Origin: Micromonospora costi
GTDB lineage: Bacteria; Actinomycetota; Actinomycetes; Mycobacteriales; Micromonosporaceae
Reading direction: 5' to 3'
Length of the DNA stretch: 64,000 bases
Assembly: GCF_003626655.1 (NCBI RefSeq)
Contig: NZ_RBAN01000001.1
Location: forward strand, 682,001-746,000
In this document: positions 33,079 through 41,146 of the stretch, one piece after another
How the letters are laid out: each line of letters starts with the position of its first letter
Position numbering within the stretch: the first letter of the stretch is position 1
Program-made: the position numbers and the translations under genes
The notes under the pieces: generated by a model
Told to the model about the DNA's origin: nothing
The model's database searches: none
The model's input: the letters and a program-made list of their open reading frames with translations, nothing else

Positions 33079-34122
33079 TCAAGGGGTGAGGGCGGCGAAG
33101 TCGGCGCGTAGGGCGGTGTAGACGTCGCGGACGATATAGCGCTTGAGGCAGCGGAGAAGCTCTTGATTGCTGAGGCCTTCAGTGGTGCGTCGTTGCTGGT
33201 AGGCGCGGGTGCGTTGGTCGTAGCGCATGCGGCAGAGTGCGATGGTGTGCAGGGCGTGGTTGGCGCCGCGGTCGCCTCCGCGGTGGAGGCGGTGGCGGCG
33301 CACTCGTCCGGAGCTTGCGGGGATGGGTGCTGCGCCGCAGAGGTGGGCCAGCGCCGCTTCGGAGTGCAGTCGGTCTGGGTTGTCGCCGGCGGTGGTGAGC
33401 AGCTGGGCCGCAACGTCGGGGCTGACACCGAACAGGGCCGTGGTGCGGGGCGCCGCTTTCTGGACGATGGGTGTCACCTGCCGGTCGAGGGTGGTGATCT
33501 CCTCGGTGAGGGTGGTGACCCGGCGGGCGAGCCCGACCAGGGCTGCGGCGGTGGCGTGCTTCGGCTCGTGAAGTCTGGCCGGGTCGTAGGTCAGTGCGGC
33601 GGACCGGCTGACCAGCACGGCGGCGCTGACCCTGGTCAGGTGGGCTCGCAAGGGCTCGGGGGCGGCGGCGACCAGGCCGCGCATCTGATTTAGGGCGGCG
33701 GTGCGGGCCTTGACCGCTCCTCGGCGGGCGACCCTCAGGGCGCGAATCGCCTCGACCGGCCAGGTGCGGGTCTTCGGGGTGCCCATGGCGGTGCCGCCGA
33801 GGGTCGCCCGGGCGGCGGCGACAGCGTCTATCGAGTCGGACTTGCCCTTCGCGCGACGAGCGCGGCGGTCAGGCCGGTCCACCTCCACGACGGCCATCTT
33901 CTTGCTGGTCAGATAGCGGGCCAGCCCGGCCCCGTAGCTGCCGGTGCCCTCCACGCCCACGGCCGCGACCCGCCCGAAGGAGCGCATCCAGGCCAGCAGA
34001 TCCGCGTAGCCGGCGGTGGTCGCCGGAAACTCGGCGTCGCCGAGGAGTCCGCCGGTGCTGTCGATGATGGCGGCGCGGTGGGTGTCGATACCACCGATGA
34101 CCGATCGCTTCTTGGCTGCCAT
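33079..34122 (-). CDS. IS110-family transposase
   Basis: 347 residues from ATG 34122 (MAAKKRSVIGGIDTHRAAII). N-terminal DEDD domain: GGIDTH, GVEGTGSYG, and the pair in KSDSIDAVAAAR. C-terminal Transposase_20 domain with LCGAAPIPASSGRVRRHRLH, where a Ser is the nucleophile, and NHALHTIALCRM. A helical section (VGLARRVTTLTEEITTLDRQ) separates the two. Full length for the family and without visible frameshift. Members work with a bridge RNA coded in their flank, so the non-coding DNA upstream (34,123-34,252) is functionally interesting. Confidence 0.95.
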   Translation of the reverse strand: MAAKKRSVIGGIDTHRAAIIDSTGGLLGDAEFPATTAGYADLLAWMRSFGRVAAVGVEGTGSYGAGLARYLTSKKMAVVEVDRPDRRARRAKGKSDSIDAVAAARATLGGTAMGTPKTRTWPVEAIRALRVARRGAVKARTAALNQMRGLVAAAPEPLRAHLTRVSAAVLVSRSAALTYDPARLHEPKHATAAALVGLARRVTTLTEEITTLDRQVTPIVQKAAPRTTALFGVSPDVAAQLLTTAGDNPDRLHSEAALAHLCGAAPIPASSGRVRRHRLHRGGDRGANHALHTIALCRMRYDQRTRAYQQRRTTEGLSNQELLRCLKRYIVRDVYTALRADFAALTP

Positions 34123-34170
34123 GCTGGTGGGGTCCGCCCTTCTCGGTCGAGTCGAGAACACGTGGACACA

Positions 34171-34252
34171 TCACCGGTCAGGCGATGCGGACAACCCAGT
34201 GGTGGGCGCCTCTCGCACAGACTCCTATCAGGTCACGACGCCTGACCGGTGA
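34171..34252 (-). ncRNA. Candidate IS110 bridge-RNA region
   Basis: A 14-bp perfect inverted repeat (TCACCGGTCAGGCG at 34171-34184 and its complement at 34239-34252) encloses a 54-nt loop upstream of the transposase start. In the IS110 group the bridge RNA comes from the end upstream of the transposase. The hairpin fits such a structured RNA, but its limits are guesses. Confidence 0.4.
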
Positions 34253-34584
34253 CATGCAGCTCGCGGAGCCACCGGGCCGGCCGACGAATCGGGATGAGGA
34301 CAGCAACGTCGGTCTGCCGGCGAGTCAGACCAACCCGGTGACCCACCCCACCATCCTCACTGTCTGCCATCGACCCGCCCTTCCCGGGGAAGCGAGCCAC
34401 CGCCTGGCCCGCCACGTCAAGCGGACCCTGACGGCCCGTACGGACGCTGGCGGGTCGGGCGGTGGTCTGCTCGGCTCGCCCGGGTCGGCGGCTGGCGGGA
34501 TGGCACCTTCCGCAACCACCCACGGACCGCGACCCGCCGGCGGAGCCCCGGCCATCCTGGAGCCGGAGCACCCCCGCCGGAGGC
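34253..34584. other. 332-bp stretch without a supported gene
   Basis: Lies between the IS110 flank and the recognisable part of repSA. Frames are open by chance at this GC content but none resembles RepSA or another family. It may be degraded repSA start or IS end. Confidence 0.5.
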
Positions 34585-35669
34585 GCCCTAACCGCGACCC
34601 CGCGCCCGCCGCCAGCTCGCCGACGCGGCCGGCGTCCGCTCCCCTACGCCGCGCGGGCTCCTGGGCCGCGCGGCGCGGCCGGCTGCCGGCCCACCCTCAC
34701 CCGGTCGAGCCCCTACTACTTCTCCGGCGAGCTGTGGCGGCGCACCAAGCAGGCCATCGAACGTCACCTCGCCGCCCTCTGCCGCCAACGCGGCATTCCC
34801 TTCGTTCGGGTCGTCACGGCCTCGGGCAAGGTCCGCTGGGTGCCGCCCGTGCGGGTGTCGCACGGCAAGTTCGCCGAGATGCAATGCAGAGCGGCGGTGC
34901 ACTTCCATGTCCTGCTGCGCCTCGACGGCGTCGACCCCGACGACCGGGAAGCGCTCGTGCCGCCGCCGATCGGCATCACCGTCGACGACCTGCAGGCCGC
35001 CGTCCACACCGCCGCCCTTCGGACCACCGTCACCACACCCCGCACCCCGACCGGCCGCAGGGCTGGCTGGTCGCCTGGGGCGAGCAGGTCGACGTCCACC
35101 GGATCAACAGCGCCGGCGGCAAGCTGACGGACGGCAAGGTGGCCGCCTACCTGGCGAAGTACGCCACCAAGGCCACCGAAGCCACCGGCCATCAGTTCAC
35201 CCGGCTCATCCCCGCGACGATCGACGACTACGCCGACCCGGAAGGCGACCACCTCGCCCGCCTCATCGACGCCTGCTGGCACCTCGGCCGCACCACCCAC
35301 ACCGACACCGCCAGCGGCGCCGCAACTGCCGACGACCGTCAAGCCGGCCTTGACACCAAACTCAACGCCTACGTCGGGCTGCGCCGTTGGGCACACATGC
35401 TCGGCTTCGGCGGCCACTTCCTCACCAAAGCGCGCCGCTACTCCGTCACCTTCCGCCTGCTCCGCGACACCCGCACCACCTACCGCCGCGAAGAAGACGA
35501 CCAACCGGCCGACACCATCACCATCGGCACCCTCACCTACATCGGCTCCGGCTGGCTCACCGAAGGCGATGCCCTGCTCGCCAACACCGCCGCCCGGCAG
35601 CGGCGCGAAAGCAGACGCATCGGCCGGGAAGAACTCGCCCACGAGGCGTGGCTGGGGGTGGCCGCATGA
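34585..35669 (+). pseudogene. repSA: RepSA-like replication initiator, frameshifted and 5'-damaged
   Basis: Two frames together give a RepSA-like protein. The first contains SSPYYFSGELWRRTKQAIER, AEMQCRAAVHFHVLLRLDG and DDLQAAVHTAA (34,710-35,030). After a shift near 35,040-35,060 the second runs through GWLVAWGEQVDVHRIN, KVAAYLAKYATKATE, RRWAHMLGFGGHFLTKARRY to the stop at 35,669. HFHVLLRLDG is the HUH-like motif of the initiator. The N-terminus is not readable in one frame. RepSA drives rolling-circle replication of AICE elements after excision. The stop overlaps xis (ATGA). Confidence 0.85.
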
Positions 35670-35864
35670 CCCACGACCCTCCGCCCCCGCTGGTACTCGC
35701 CCGCCGAGGTCGCCATCCTGCTCGGCTTCGGCATCTCCAAGGTCAAGATGAAGATTGCCACCGGCGAGCTGCGCTCCATCAAGGACGGCAAGTACCGCCG
35801 CATCCTCCCTGAATGGGTCGACGACTACGTCCGCGACCAGGTCGAACGCCAGGAGGCAGCCTGA
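35666..35864 (+). pseudogene. xis: Excisionase (helix-turn-helix), frameshifted
   Basis: ATG 35666 overlaps the repSA stop. The first residues are MTHDPPP; one base too many in a run of five C (35684-35688) then moves the reading frame. In the restored frame the protein is WYSPAEVAILLGFGISKVKM, DGKYRRILPEWVDDYV, ending RQEAA, a typical 60-70 residue MerR-like excisionase. It could be a real mutation or a homopolymer sequence error. Confidence 0.85.
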
Positions 35865-37083
35865 TGCCCGGACGCGCACGAGCCAACGGCGAAGGCTCGA
35901 TTTTCCCGTACCGCAACGGCTTCGCCGCGTACGCGTGGGTCACCAAGCCCGACGGCCGGCGTGACCGCAAGTACGTCTACGGCAAGACCCGTGAGGCGGT
36001 CCACGACGAGTGGATCAAGCTGCACCAGCAGGCGAAGCAAGGGCCGGTAGGGACGAGCGTCCCGACGGTCGGCAGCTTCCTCACGTACTGGCTGGCCGAG
36101 ATCATCCAGCCGAACCGGGCAGCCCTGACCTACGCCACCTACGAGACGTTCGTCCGCCGCTACATCTCCCCCGGTCTCGGGACCAAGCGACTCGACCGGC
36201 TCCAGTCGCGGGACGTGCAGACCTGGATCAACCAGGTGGCCCGGACCTGCCAGTGCTGCGCGCAGGGCGAGGACGCCGCCCGCCGGAAGGACAAGCGGCG
36301 CTGCTGCGCGGTCGGCCGCTGCTGCCGGGCCGTCCCGTCGACGCGGACGGTCAGCGACATCCGGGCCGCGCTGCGGGCCGCCCTCACCCACGCCCAGGCC
36401 GAAGACCTCATCACCAGGAACCCGGCCGTGCCGGTCACCCTGGCCACGGTCCGCCGTCGCCGGGGCAAGTCCTGGTCGAGCGACGAGGCCCGAAAGTTCC
36501 TCGAATCGGCCCGCGCCGACGAGGACCCGCTCTACGCCGCCTACGCCCTGGTCCTCGTCACCGGACTCCGCAAGGGCGAGGCCCTGGGACTGACGTGGGA
36601 GGACGTCGACCTCGACGCCGGAGAGCTGACCGTCGGCCGCCAACTGCAACGCGTCCGCGGGCAGCTCCTCCATCGCGACACCAAGACCCAGGCGTCCGAC
36701 GCCACCCTCCCCCTGCCCGACATCTGCCTGACCGCTCTCAGGCTCAGGCAGCAACAACGCGGCGAGGCCGAAGCAGCCGCCGGCAAGGCGTGGCACGAAA
36801 CCGGACTGGTATTCGCCACCCGCTATGGCACACCCATCGAGCCGCGCAACTTCCAACGTTCCTGGCAGACGAGGTGCGAGAGAGCAGGCGTCAAGCCGAT
36901 CACCGTCCACGACGCAAGAAGGACCTGCGCCACCCTCCTGGCAGACCTCGACGTCCACCCAGAGTCGCCATGCAGGTGCTCCGGCACGCCCGCTTCTCCG
37001 TAACGATGGAGATCTACACCCAGGTCTCATCGAAGGCGACCCGCGACGCCCTCGAGCGCCTCGGCGATTCCCTCGGCAACTGA
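35864..37083 (+). pseudogene. int: Tyrosine site-specific integrase, frameshifted near the 3' end
   Basis: The first 366 codons run from ATG 35864 (MPGRARANGEGSIFPYRNGF), which overlaps the xis stop, through an SAM-like core-binding domain and the catalytic domain with TGLRKGEALGLTW (Arg) and HDARRTCATLLADLD (His-x-x-Arg). A one-base loss near 36,960 shifts the frame; the other frame continues with VAMQVLRHARFSVTMEIYTQ (His and Tyr nucleophile) to the stop at 37,083. As written, the protein would lack the nucleophile. A cysteine-rich insert (CQCCAQGEDAAR, RRCCAVGRCC) in the core-binding domain is characteristic of this actinobacterial subgroup. Confidence 0.9.
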
Positions 37084-37115
37084 CCGTTGCTGTACTTCGC
37101 TGCTGTACGGGCAGC

Positions 37116-37146
37116 AAAAAGGCCACCCCCATGAATGGGAATGGCC
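37116..37146 (-). terminator. Rho-independent terminator of tRNA-Val
   Basis: On the minus strand a hairpin with GGCCA and TGGCC outer arms and CCC/GGG inner pairing is followed by TTTTT. It also lies just after the integrase gene on the other strand. Confidence 0.8.
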
Positions 37147-37157
37147 TTCTACCTGCG

Positions 37158-37229
37158 TGGGCGATACTGGGATCGAACCAGTGACCTCTTCGGTGTGAAC
37201 GAAGCGCTCTCCCGCTGAGCTAATCGCCC
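37158..37229 (-). tRNA. tRNA-Val (anticodon CAC)
   Basis: 72 nt on the minus strand: acceptor GGGCGAT pairs with ATCGCCC, D arm TAGCTCAGCGGGAGAGC, anticodon stem CTTCG/CGAAG around loop TTCACAC, T arm GGTTCGATCC. CCA is not encoded. The integrase gene ends 75 bp from its 3' end, so this is the probable attachment site of the element; integration has left the gene intact. Confidence 0.95.
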
Positions 37230-37279
37230 TCAGCGCGGATGACTGTACCTGATCCGCTCCCCCGTCCGCGAATCCGGGG

Positions 37280-37768
37280 TCAGTGCGTCGCGAGGTATCG
37301 CATGATCCGGGCCACCACGTCGATGCCGAGGCTGTACTTCAGCGAGAGCCACAGCACGACGGCCACGAAGATCAGCCCTACGGCGCCGAGCACGACCCGG
37401 ACGAGCAGCGACTGTCTCGTCACCCACTGCGTCCAGTTGTGTACGTGCCGTCGCGTGAAGGTGAGCAGCCGGCGTGCCCAGTGGAACTCGACGGCCCAGA
37501 TGCCGAGCCCCGCGATGACCAGCAGCCAGCCCGGCCCGGGCAGCGGGATGAGGGCGACACCGACGGTGACGACGATCGCGCCGGCGATCGCGATGAAGAT
37601 CTTGAGGGTGATCCGGCCGGTGGGGTTGGCACGGATGAGATCGAGGGTGGTGGAGATGCGTCGTCGCCATCGTGGCGGCTGCCGGTCGGCCACGGCTAGA
37701 CCGCCTGTGACCCGCTCCGCCGGCCCTTCGGCGGAATCCGGCCGACCGGCCCGGTCGTGCTGATCCAT
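37280..37768 (-). CDS. TIGR02611 family membrane protein
   Basis: 162 residues from ATG 37768 (MDQHDRAGRP); an in-frame ATG at 37843 would add 25 residues and neither has a strong ribosome site. After a polar 55-residue N-terminus come two helices (LKIFIAIAGAIVVTVGVALI, GPGWLLVIAGLGIWAVEF) with the PLPGPGW signature, a basic loop, and a third helix near the C-terminus. Conserved in actinobacteria; function unknown. Confidence 0.8.
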   Translation of the reverse strand: MDQHDRAGRPDSAEGPAERVTGGLAVADRQPPRWRRRISTTLDLIRANPTGRITLKIFIAIAGAIVVTVGVALIPLPGPGWLLVIAGLGIWAVEFHWARRLLTFTRRHVHNWTQWVTRQSLLVRVVLGAVGLIFVAVVLWLSLKYSLGIDVVARIMRYLATH

Positions 37769-38138
37769 CGGCACCGCGTACCCCCGCTTTTCGGCTGCTC
37801 GGACCGCGACGTTCGGCGGGCCGGGCGCCGCGATCGGATCCACTGAGGATCGTTTCGTGACTATTTCAACCCCTAGTGTCGCTCGGGACCGTCACCCCTT
37901 CCGACGACTGGACGTTACCGGAGTAAGTCGACGACTGAGCCACCCGATGCCGGGCGGGACGACGCACTGGGCAGAACCGGAAATCCTACAAGAATTTTCA
38001 CATTCTGGAGGCCTTTCCGAACCCCTTCCCACCACTGGGTGAAGTCAGCGTATGGCGGAGCGTAGCCAGGAGTAGCACCTGAGTATGGGAAAAAGCGGGA
38101 CACGCGCGTTCCGCAGCGGTGCCGGGGGGAGAACGTCC
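37769..38138. other. 370-bp gap before ssgB
   Basis: Divergent promoter region of the TIGR02611 gene and ssgB. A notably AT-rich patch at 37,980-38,000 contains AGAAT-N6-ATTCT. No open frame is convincing apart from the possible longer N-terminus of the TIGR02611 protein. Confidence 0.4.
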
Positions 38139-38570
38139 ATGAGTGTCATCCGACCGACGACCGTAGAGGTCGAGACGTCGCTAAGGCTCGTCGCGCCTGA
38201 CGCCACCGCCTTGCCGGTGCGTGCCAGCTTGCGTTACGACCCTGCTGACCCGTATGCGGTCCATGTCCTGTTCCACGCCGAGTCGGCCGGGGGCGAGGCC
38301 GTCAGCTGGTCCTTCGCCCGCGAGCTGCTGGTGACCGGCCTTGACGAGCCGGCAGGGATCGGCGACGTCCGGGTGTGGCCGTGGGCCACGCCGCGCGGCG
38401 ACTTCGTCGCGCTCGCGCTGTCGTCACCCGACGGCAACGCTCTCTTCGAGGTGCCCAGGAGCGTGCTCGTGCGCTTCCTGCGGCGGACCTACGTCGTCGT
38501 CCCGCGCGGCCGCGAGGCCGAGCACCTGGACGTCGACACGGCGGTCAACCGACTGCTCGCCGGTCGCTGA
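38139..38570 (+). CDS. ssgB: SsgB-type sporulation and cell division regulator
   Basis: 143 residues; ATG 38139 with GGGGGAGAA 7 nt upstream. The sequence (MSVIRPTTVEVETSLRLVAP, FHAESAGGEAVSWSFARELL, VWPWATPRGDFVALALSSPD) is that of SsgA-like proteins, with closest similarity to SsgB. In Streptomyces SsgB brings FtsZ to sporulation septum sites. Length and lack of insertions are normal. It is a single gene with a terminator at 38609-38643. Confidence 0.9.
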   Translation: MSVIRPTTVEVETSLRLVAPDATALPVRASLRYDPADPYAVHVLFHAESAGGEAVSWSFARELLVTGLDEPAGIGDVRVWPWATPRGDFVALALSSPDGNALFEVPRSVLVRFLRRTYVVVPRGREAEHLDVDTAVNRLLAGR

Positions 38571-38608
38571 GACCGTCACACCGGGTAACACCGGCCACAC
38601 CGGCCACC

Positions 38609-38643
38609 GGAGCCGCGCGGATCTGCCGAGTCCGCGCGGCTCC
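38609..38643. terminator. Hairpin between ssgB and the SDR gene
   Basis: Perfect 13-bp stem (GGAGCCGCGCGGA and complement) with a 9-nt loop, between convergent genes. Confidence 0.75.
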
Positions 38644-38691
38644 AGCACGCCCCAGGCGTACGCGCACCGTCCGCCCCGGGGCGGCCACGCG

Positions 38692-39468
38692 TCAGCCGTG
38701 CGTGGTGATGCCGCCGTCGACCGGAATGACCGCTCCCGTGAGGTACGCCCCGGCCCGCGAGGACAGGTAGATCGCCGTGCCCGCCATGTCCTCGGGGCGG
38801 CCGATCCGGCCCAGCGGCACCTGCTGCTCGATGGCCGCCCGTGACGCCGGGTCGTCCAGCGCGAAGGCCATCATCTTGCTCTCGAACGGCCCGGGCGCGA
38901 TCGCGTTCACGGTGATCCGCTCGCCGGCCAGCTGGTGCGCGAGGCTGCGGGTGAGCATGTGCACGGCCGCCTTGGTGGCCGAGTACGCGTACACCTCCAT
39001 CCACGGCACGCGGAGCCCGTCGATCGAGCCGATGTTGATCACGCGTGCCGGGTCGTCGTCGCGGGCCGCGGCGCGCAGCGCGGGCAGCAGGGCGGTGGTG
39101 AGCCGGAACACGGCCTTGACGTTCACCGCCCAGAGCTTGTCGAAGGCGGCCTCCGGGTACGCCTCCAGCGGCGCTCCCCAGGTCGCGCCCGCGTTGTTGA
39201 CGAGGACGTCGAGCCGCTCGACCCGGTCGCGGAGCGCGGCGGCGAGCCGTTCGGCGCCGGCGTCGCTGGACAGGTCCTCCGGGATCGCCTCGCAGCGCCC
39301 CTCGACGGACAGCTTCTCGGCGACCGCCGCGCAGACGTCCGCCTTCCGCGACGAGATGATCACGTGCGCGCCGGCCCGGACGAAGCCCTGGGCGATCATC
39401 AGCCCGATCCCCCGGGAACCGCCGGTGACCAGGACCGTCTTGCCTTCGACCGAGAACAGATCCGTCAT
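38692..39468 (-). CDS. SDR family oxidoreductase
   Basis: 258 residues from ATG 39468 (MTDLFSVEGKTVLVTGGSRG); an ATG two codons earlier (39474) is equally possible. Classical short-chain dehydrogenase: the cofactor motif TGGSRGIG, NNAG at about 89-92, active-site Ser in INIGSIDG, YAYSATK as the YxxxK motif, and PGPFES. The SSRK after the second strand suggests NADP(H). The C-terminal VIPVDGGITTHG is standard. Substrate unknown. It faces away from the AraC regulator across the MITE. Confidence 0.9.
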   Translation of the reverse strand: MTDLFSVEGKTVLVTGGSRGIGLMIAQGFVRAGAHVIISSRKADVCAAVAEKLSVEGRCEAIPEDLSSDAGAERLAAALRDRVERLDVLVNNAGATWGAPLEAYPEAAFDKLWAVNVKAVFRLTTALLPALRAAARDDDPARVINIGSIDGLRVPWMEVYAYSATKAAVHMLTRSLAHQLAGERITVNAIAPGPFESKMMAFALDDPASRAAIEQQVPLGRIGRPEDMAGTAIYLSSRAGAYLTGAVIPVDGGITTHG

Positions 39469-39617
39469 GCCCATCCCATCGCGAGTCGCCGGGTCGCCGC
39501 CGGCCGTGCCCGCGCGGCGGTGGCCGCCGGCCGTGCCGCGGCCGCACGGCGCTACCGCCGGGTAACGTAGCCCGGCCGCGCGGACGCGGACAAGCCCGCC
39601 CGGCGCGGGTCCCCGCC

Positions 39618-39785
39618 TAGGGTCTGTGTCGAAGTCCTCGGTCGAGCCGAGGCGAAGTCCAGGCGGCGATCCGGCAAGGCGGGGTTTCGGCCGGATACCG
39701 GTGTTGTATCCGGCCGAAGCGCCAACGCCGCCGGTCGTCGTCTGGGCCCGCCGCAGGCCGGCCAGGGACTTCGACACAGGCCCTA
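39618..39785. mobile_element. MITE-like element, 168 bp
   Basis: Terminal inverted repeats of 20 bp with one mismatch: TAGGGTCTGTGTCGAAGTCC (39618-39637) and the complement of TAGGGCCTGTGTCGAAGTCC (39766-39785). Inside are a perfect 13-bp hairpin (39686-39698 with 39706-39718; TTCGGCCGGATAC arms) and a CCTCGG/CCGAGG short stem. It has no coding capacity. It lies between the SDR gene and the AraC gene, probably within their promoters. Confidence 0.8.
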
Positions 39786-39858
39786 ACCCGCCCGCGCGGC
39801 GGGAGCCGGCGTGGCGTGGAGATGCGATGACCTGCGGCGCGAGCTACCGTCAGCTGCG

Positions 39859-40773
39859 ATGCACTCTCCCGGTCAGCTCCCCCCGGTCCCGTTCGACGCC
39901 GCGCTGCCCTTCCCGGTCGAGATAGACACGCTCGCACTCGCCGATCTGGCCGGCGACCCGGGCTGGCGCCGGCCGGTGCTCGTCGAGAAGGACCTGTTGG
40001 TGCTCACCACCGGCGGCCACGGTGACGCCGAACTGGACTTCCAGCCGTTGCCCTGCCGCCCTGGCACGCTGTTGCGGGTACGCGCCGGTCAGGTGCTGCG
40101 CTGCCCGTGCCCGCAGCTCGACGCCACGGTGGTGCGCTGGGACGCGACGGCGCTGCGTGGCCTCGACGTCGACCCGGACGCCGTGCCGGCCTGGCGGCAG
40201 CTCGCCGGCGAGGACGAGGACGCGGTCATCAGCGAGGTGACCCAACTGGCGGTCGACTGTGCCCGGCACCGGGACATGCCCGCCGCCCGGGCGCTGCTGC
40301 GTCACCAGCTCGCGGTGCTGCTGCTCCGGCTCACGCTCACCGGCGAGGCGCGGCCGGCCTCGCGCCCGGAGGAGGTCACCTTCGAGCGGTTCTGCCGGGA
40401 GGTCGAGCGCGGCTACCGGCACAGCCGCCGGGTCGAGGACTACGCCGCCCGGCTCGGCTGCTCGGTGCGTACGCTCACCCGGGCCTGCCTCGCGGTGACC
40501 GGACGCAGCGCCAAACAGGTGATCGACGAACGCGTCGCGTTGCAGGCCAGCCGCCTGCTCGCCGCCACCGACGAGCCCATCGCCCAGATCGGCCGCGGCC
40601 TCGGCTTCACCGAGCCGACGAACTTCGGGCGGTTCTTCACCCGCGAGGTGGGGATGAGCCCGGGCGCGTTCCGGGCCGCCCGCGACCACGCCCCGGCCGG
40701 GAGGGTCGTCCGGCCCCGGTCGCCGGCCGAGCCGGGCCACCCGCGTCCGCAGCTGTCGCGTTCGCGCGTCTGA
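39859..40773 (+). CDS. AraC family transcriptional regulator
   Basis: 304 residues from ATG 39859 (MHSPGQLPPV); a longer start would lie closer to the MITE. The N-terminal half is a cupin-like sensing domain (PLPCRPGTLLRVRAGQVLRC). The C-terminal 100 residues carry two helix-turn-helix units (VEDYAARLGCSVRTLTRACL and PIAQIGRGLGFTEPTNFGRF) with the usual FxREVGMSPGAFR end. Probable target is the divergent SDR gene or itself. The MITE upstream may have replaced its promoter. Confidence 0.9.
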   Translation: MHSPGQLPPVPFDAALPFPVEIDTLALADLAGDPGWRRPVLVEKDLLVLTTGGHGDAELDFQPLPCRPGTLLRVRAGQVLRCPCPQLDATVVRWDATALRGLDVDPDAVPAWRQLAGEDEDAVISEVTQLAVDCARHRDMPAARALLRHQLAVLLLRLTLTGEARPASRPEEVTFERFCREVERGYRHSRRVEDYAARLGCSVRTLTRACLAVTGRSAKQVIDERVALQASRLLAATDEPIAQIGRGLGFTEPTNFGRFFTREVGMSPGAFRAARDHAPAGRVVRPRSPAEPGHPRPQLSRSRV

Positions 40774-40882
40774 CCACACGCACCGTCGCTCCACCGTGGA
40801 ACCACGCGGAGTTTCACGATCCGGCGTTCCGGGCATGTTCGAGCGCGACACGGCAGGGAACGGTGAGGAAGGGAGCCCGGCG

Positions 40883-41062
40883 ATGGGTGTGGTGTTCCGT
40901 AAGCGGCAGAAGATCGGGCCGCTCATCCTCAATTTCACCGAGAACGGCTTCTCCTCGTGGAGTTTCAAGATCGGCAGATGGTCCTGGAACTCCCGTACGC
41001 GGGCGCACCGGGTGGACCTGCCCGGTCCCCTGTCCTGGAAGCAGGACAAGTCCCGGAGCTGA
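40883..41062 (+). CDS. DUF4236-like small protein
   Basis: 59 residues from ATG 40883, with AAGGGAG about 8 nt upstream. The sequence VFRKRQKIGPLILNFTENGF then SFKIGRWSWNSRTRAHRVDL resembles the short DUF4236 beta-strand unit. Function unknown. A 20-bp perfect hairpin follows. Confidence 0.75.
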   Translation: MGVVFRKRQKIGPLILNFTENGFSSWSFKIGRWSWNSRTRAHRVDLPGPLSWKQDKSRS

Positions 41063-41070
41063 TCTCCCGA

Positions 41071-41114
41071 CGTCGAGCGGGGTGCCGGTGGCGTCACCGG
41101 CACCCCGCTCGACG
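41071..41114. terminator. Strong bidirectional terminator
   Basis: A 20-bp perfect stem (CGTCGAGCGGGGTGCCGGTG and complement) with a GCGT loop between convergent genes. Confidence 0.85.
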
Positions 41115-41146
41115 TTCGTCCCCCGCGCCGCTCAGGCCGGTGCCGC

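Larger units (their letters stand above)
33045..34252 (-). mobile_element. IS110-family insertion sequence
   Basis: One complete transposase gene with a 130-bp non-coding 5' flank containing a 14-bp inverted repeat. Exact ends are unknown because IS110 elements lack clear terminal repeats. It sits between the STAND gene and the broken repSA, and may have removed the 5' end of repSA or transfer genes. Confidence 0.7.
28322..37157. mobile_element. Decayed AICE-type integrative element
   Basis: GntR plus small genes, a defence-type cargo gene, an IS110 insertion, and then a repSA-xis-int module ending 75 bp from tRNA-Val, the expected attachment site. Transfer genes of the FtsK/TraB type are absent and rep, xis and int are all frameshifted, so it should be immobile. 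The left boundary is uncertain; I did not find a second copy of the tRNA 3' end in the window. Confidence 0.6.
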
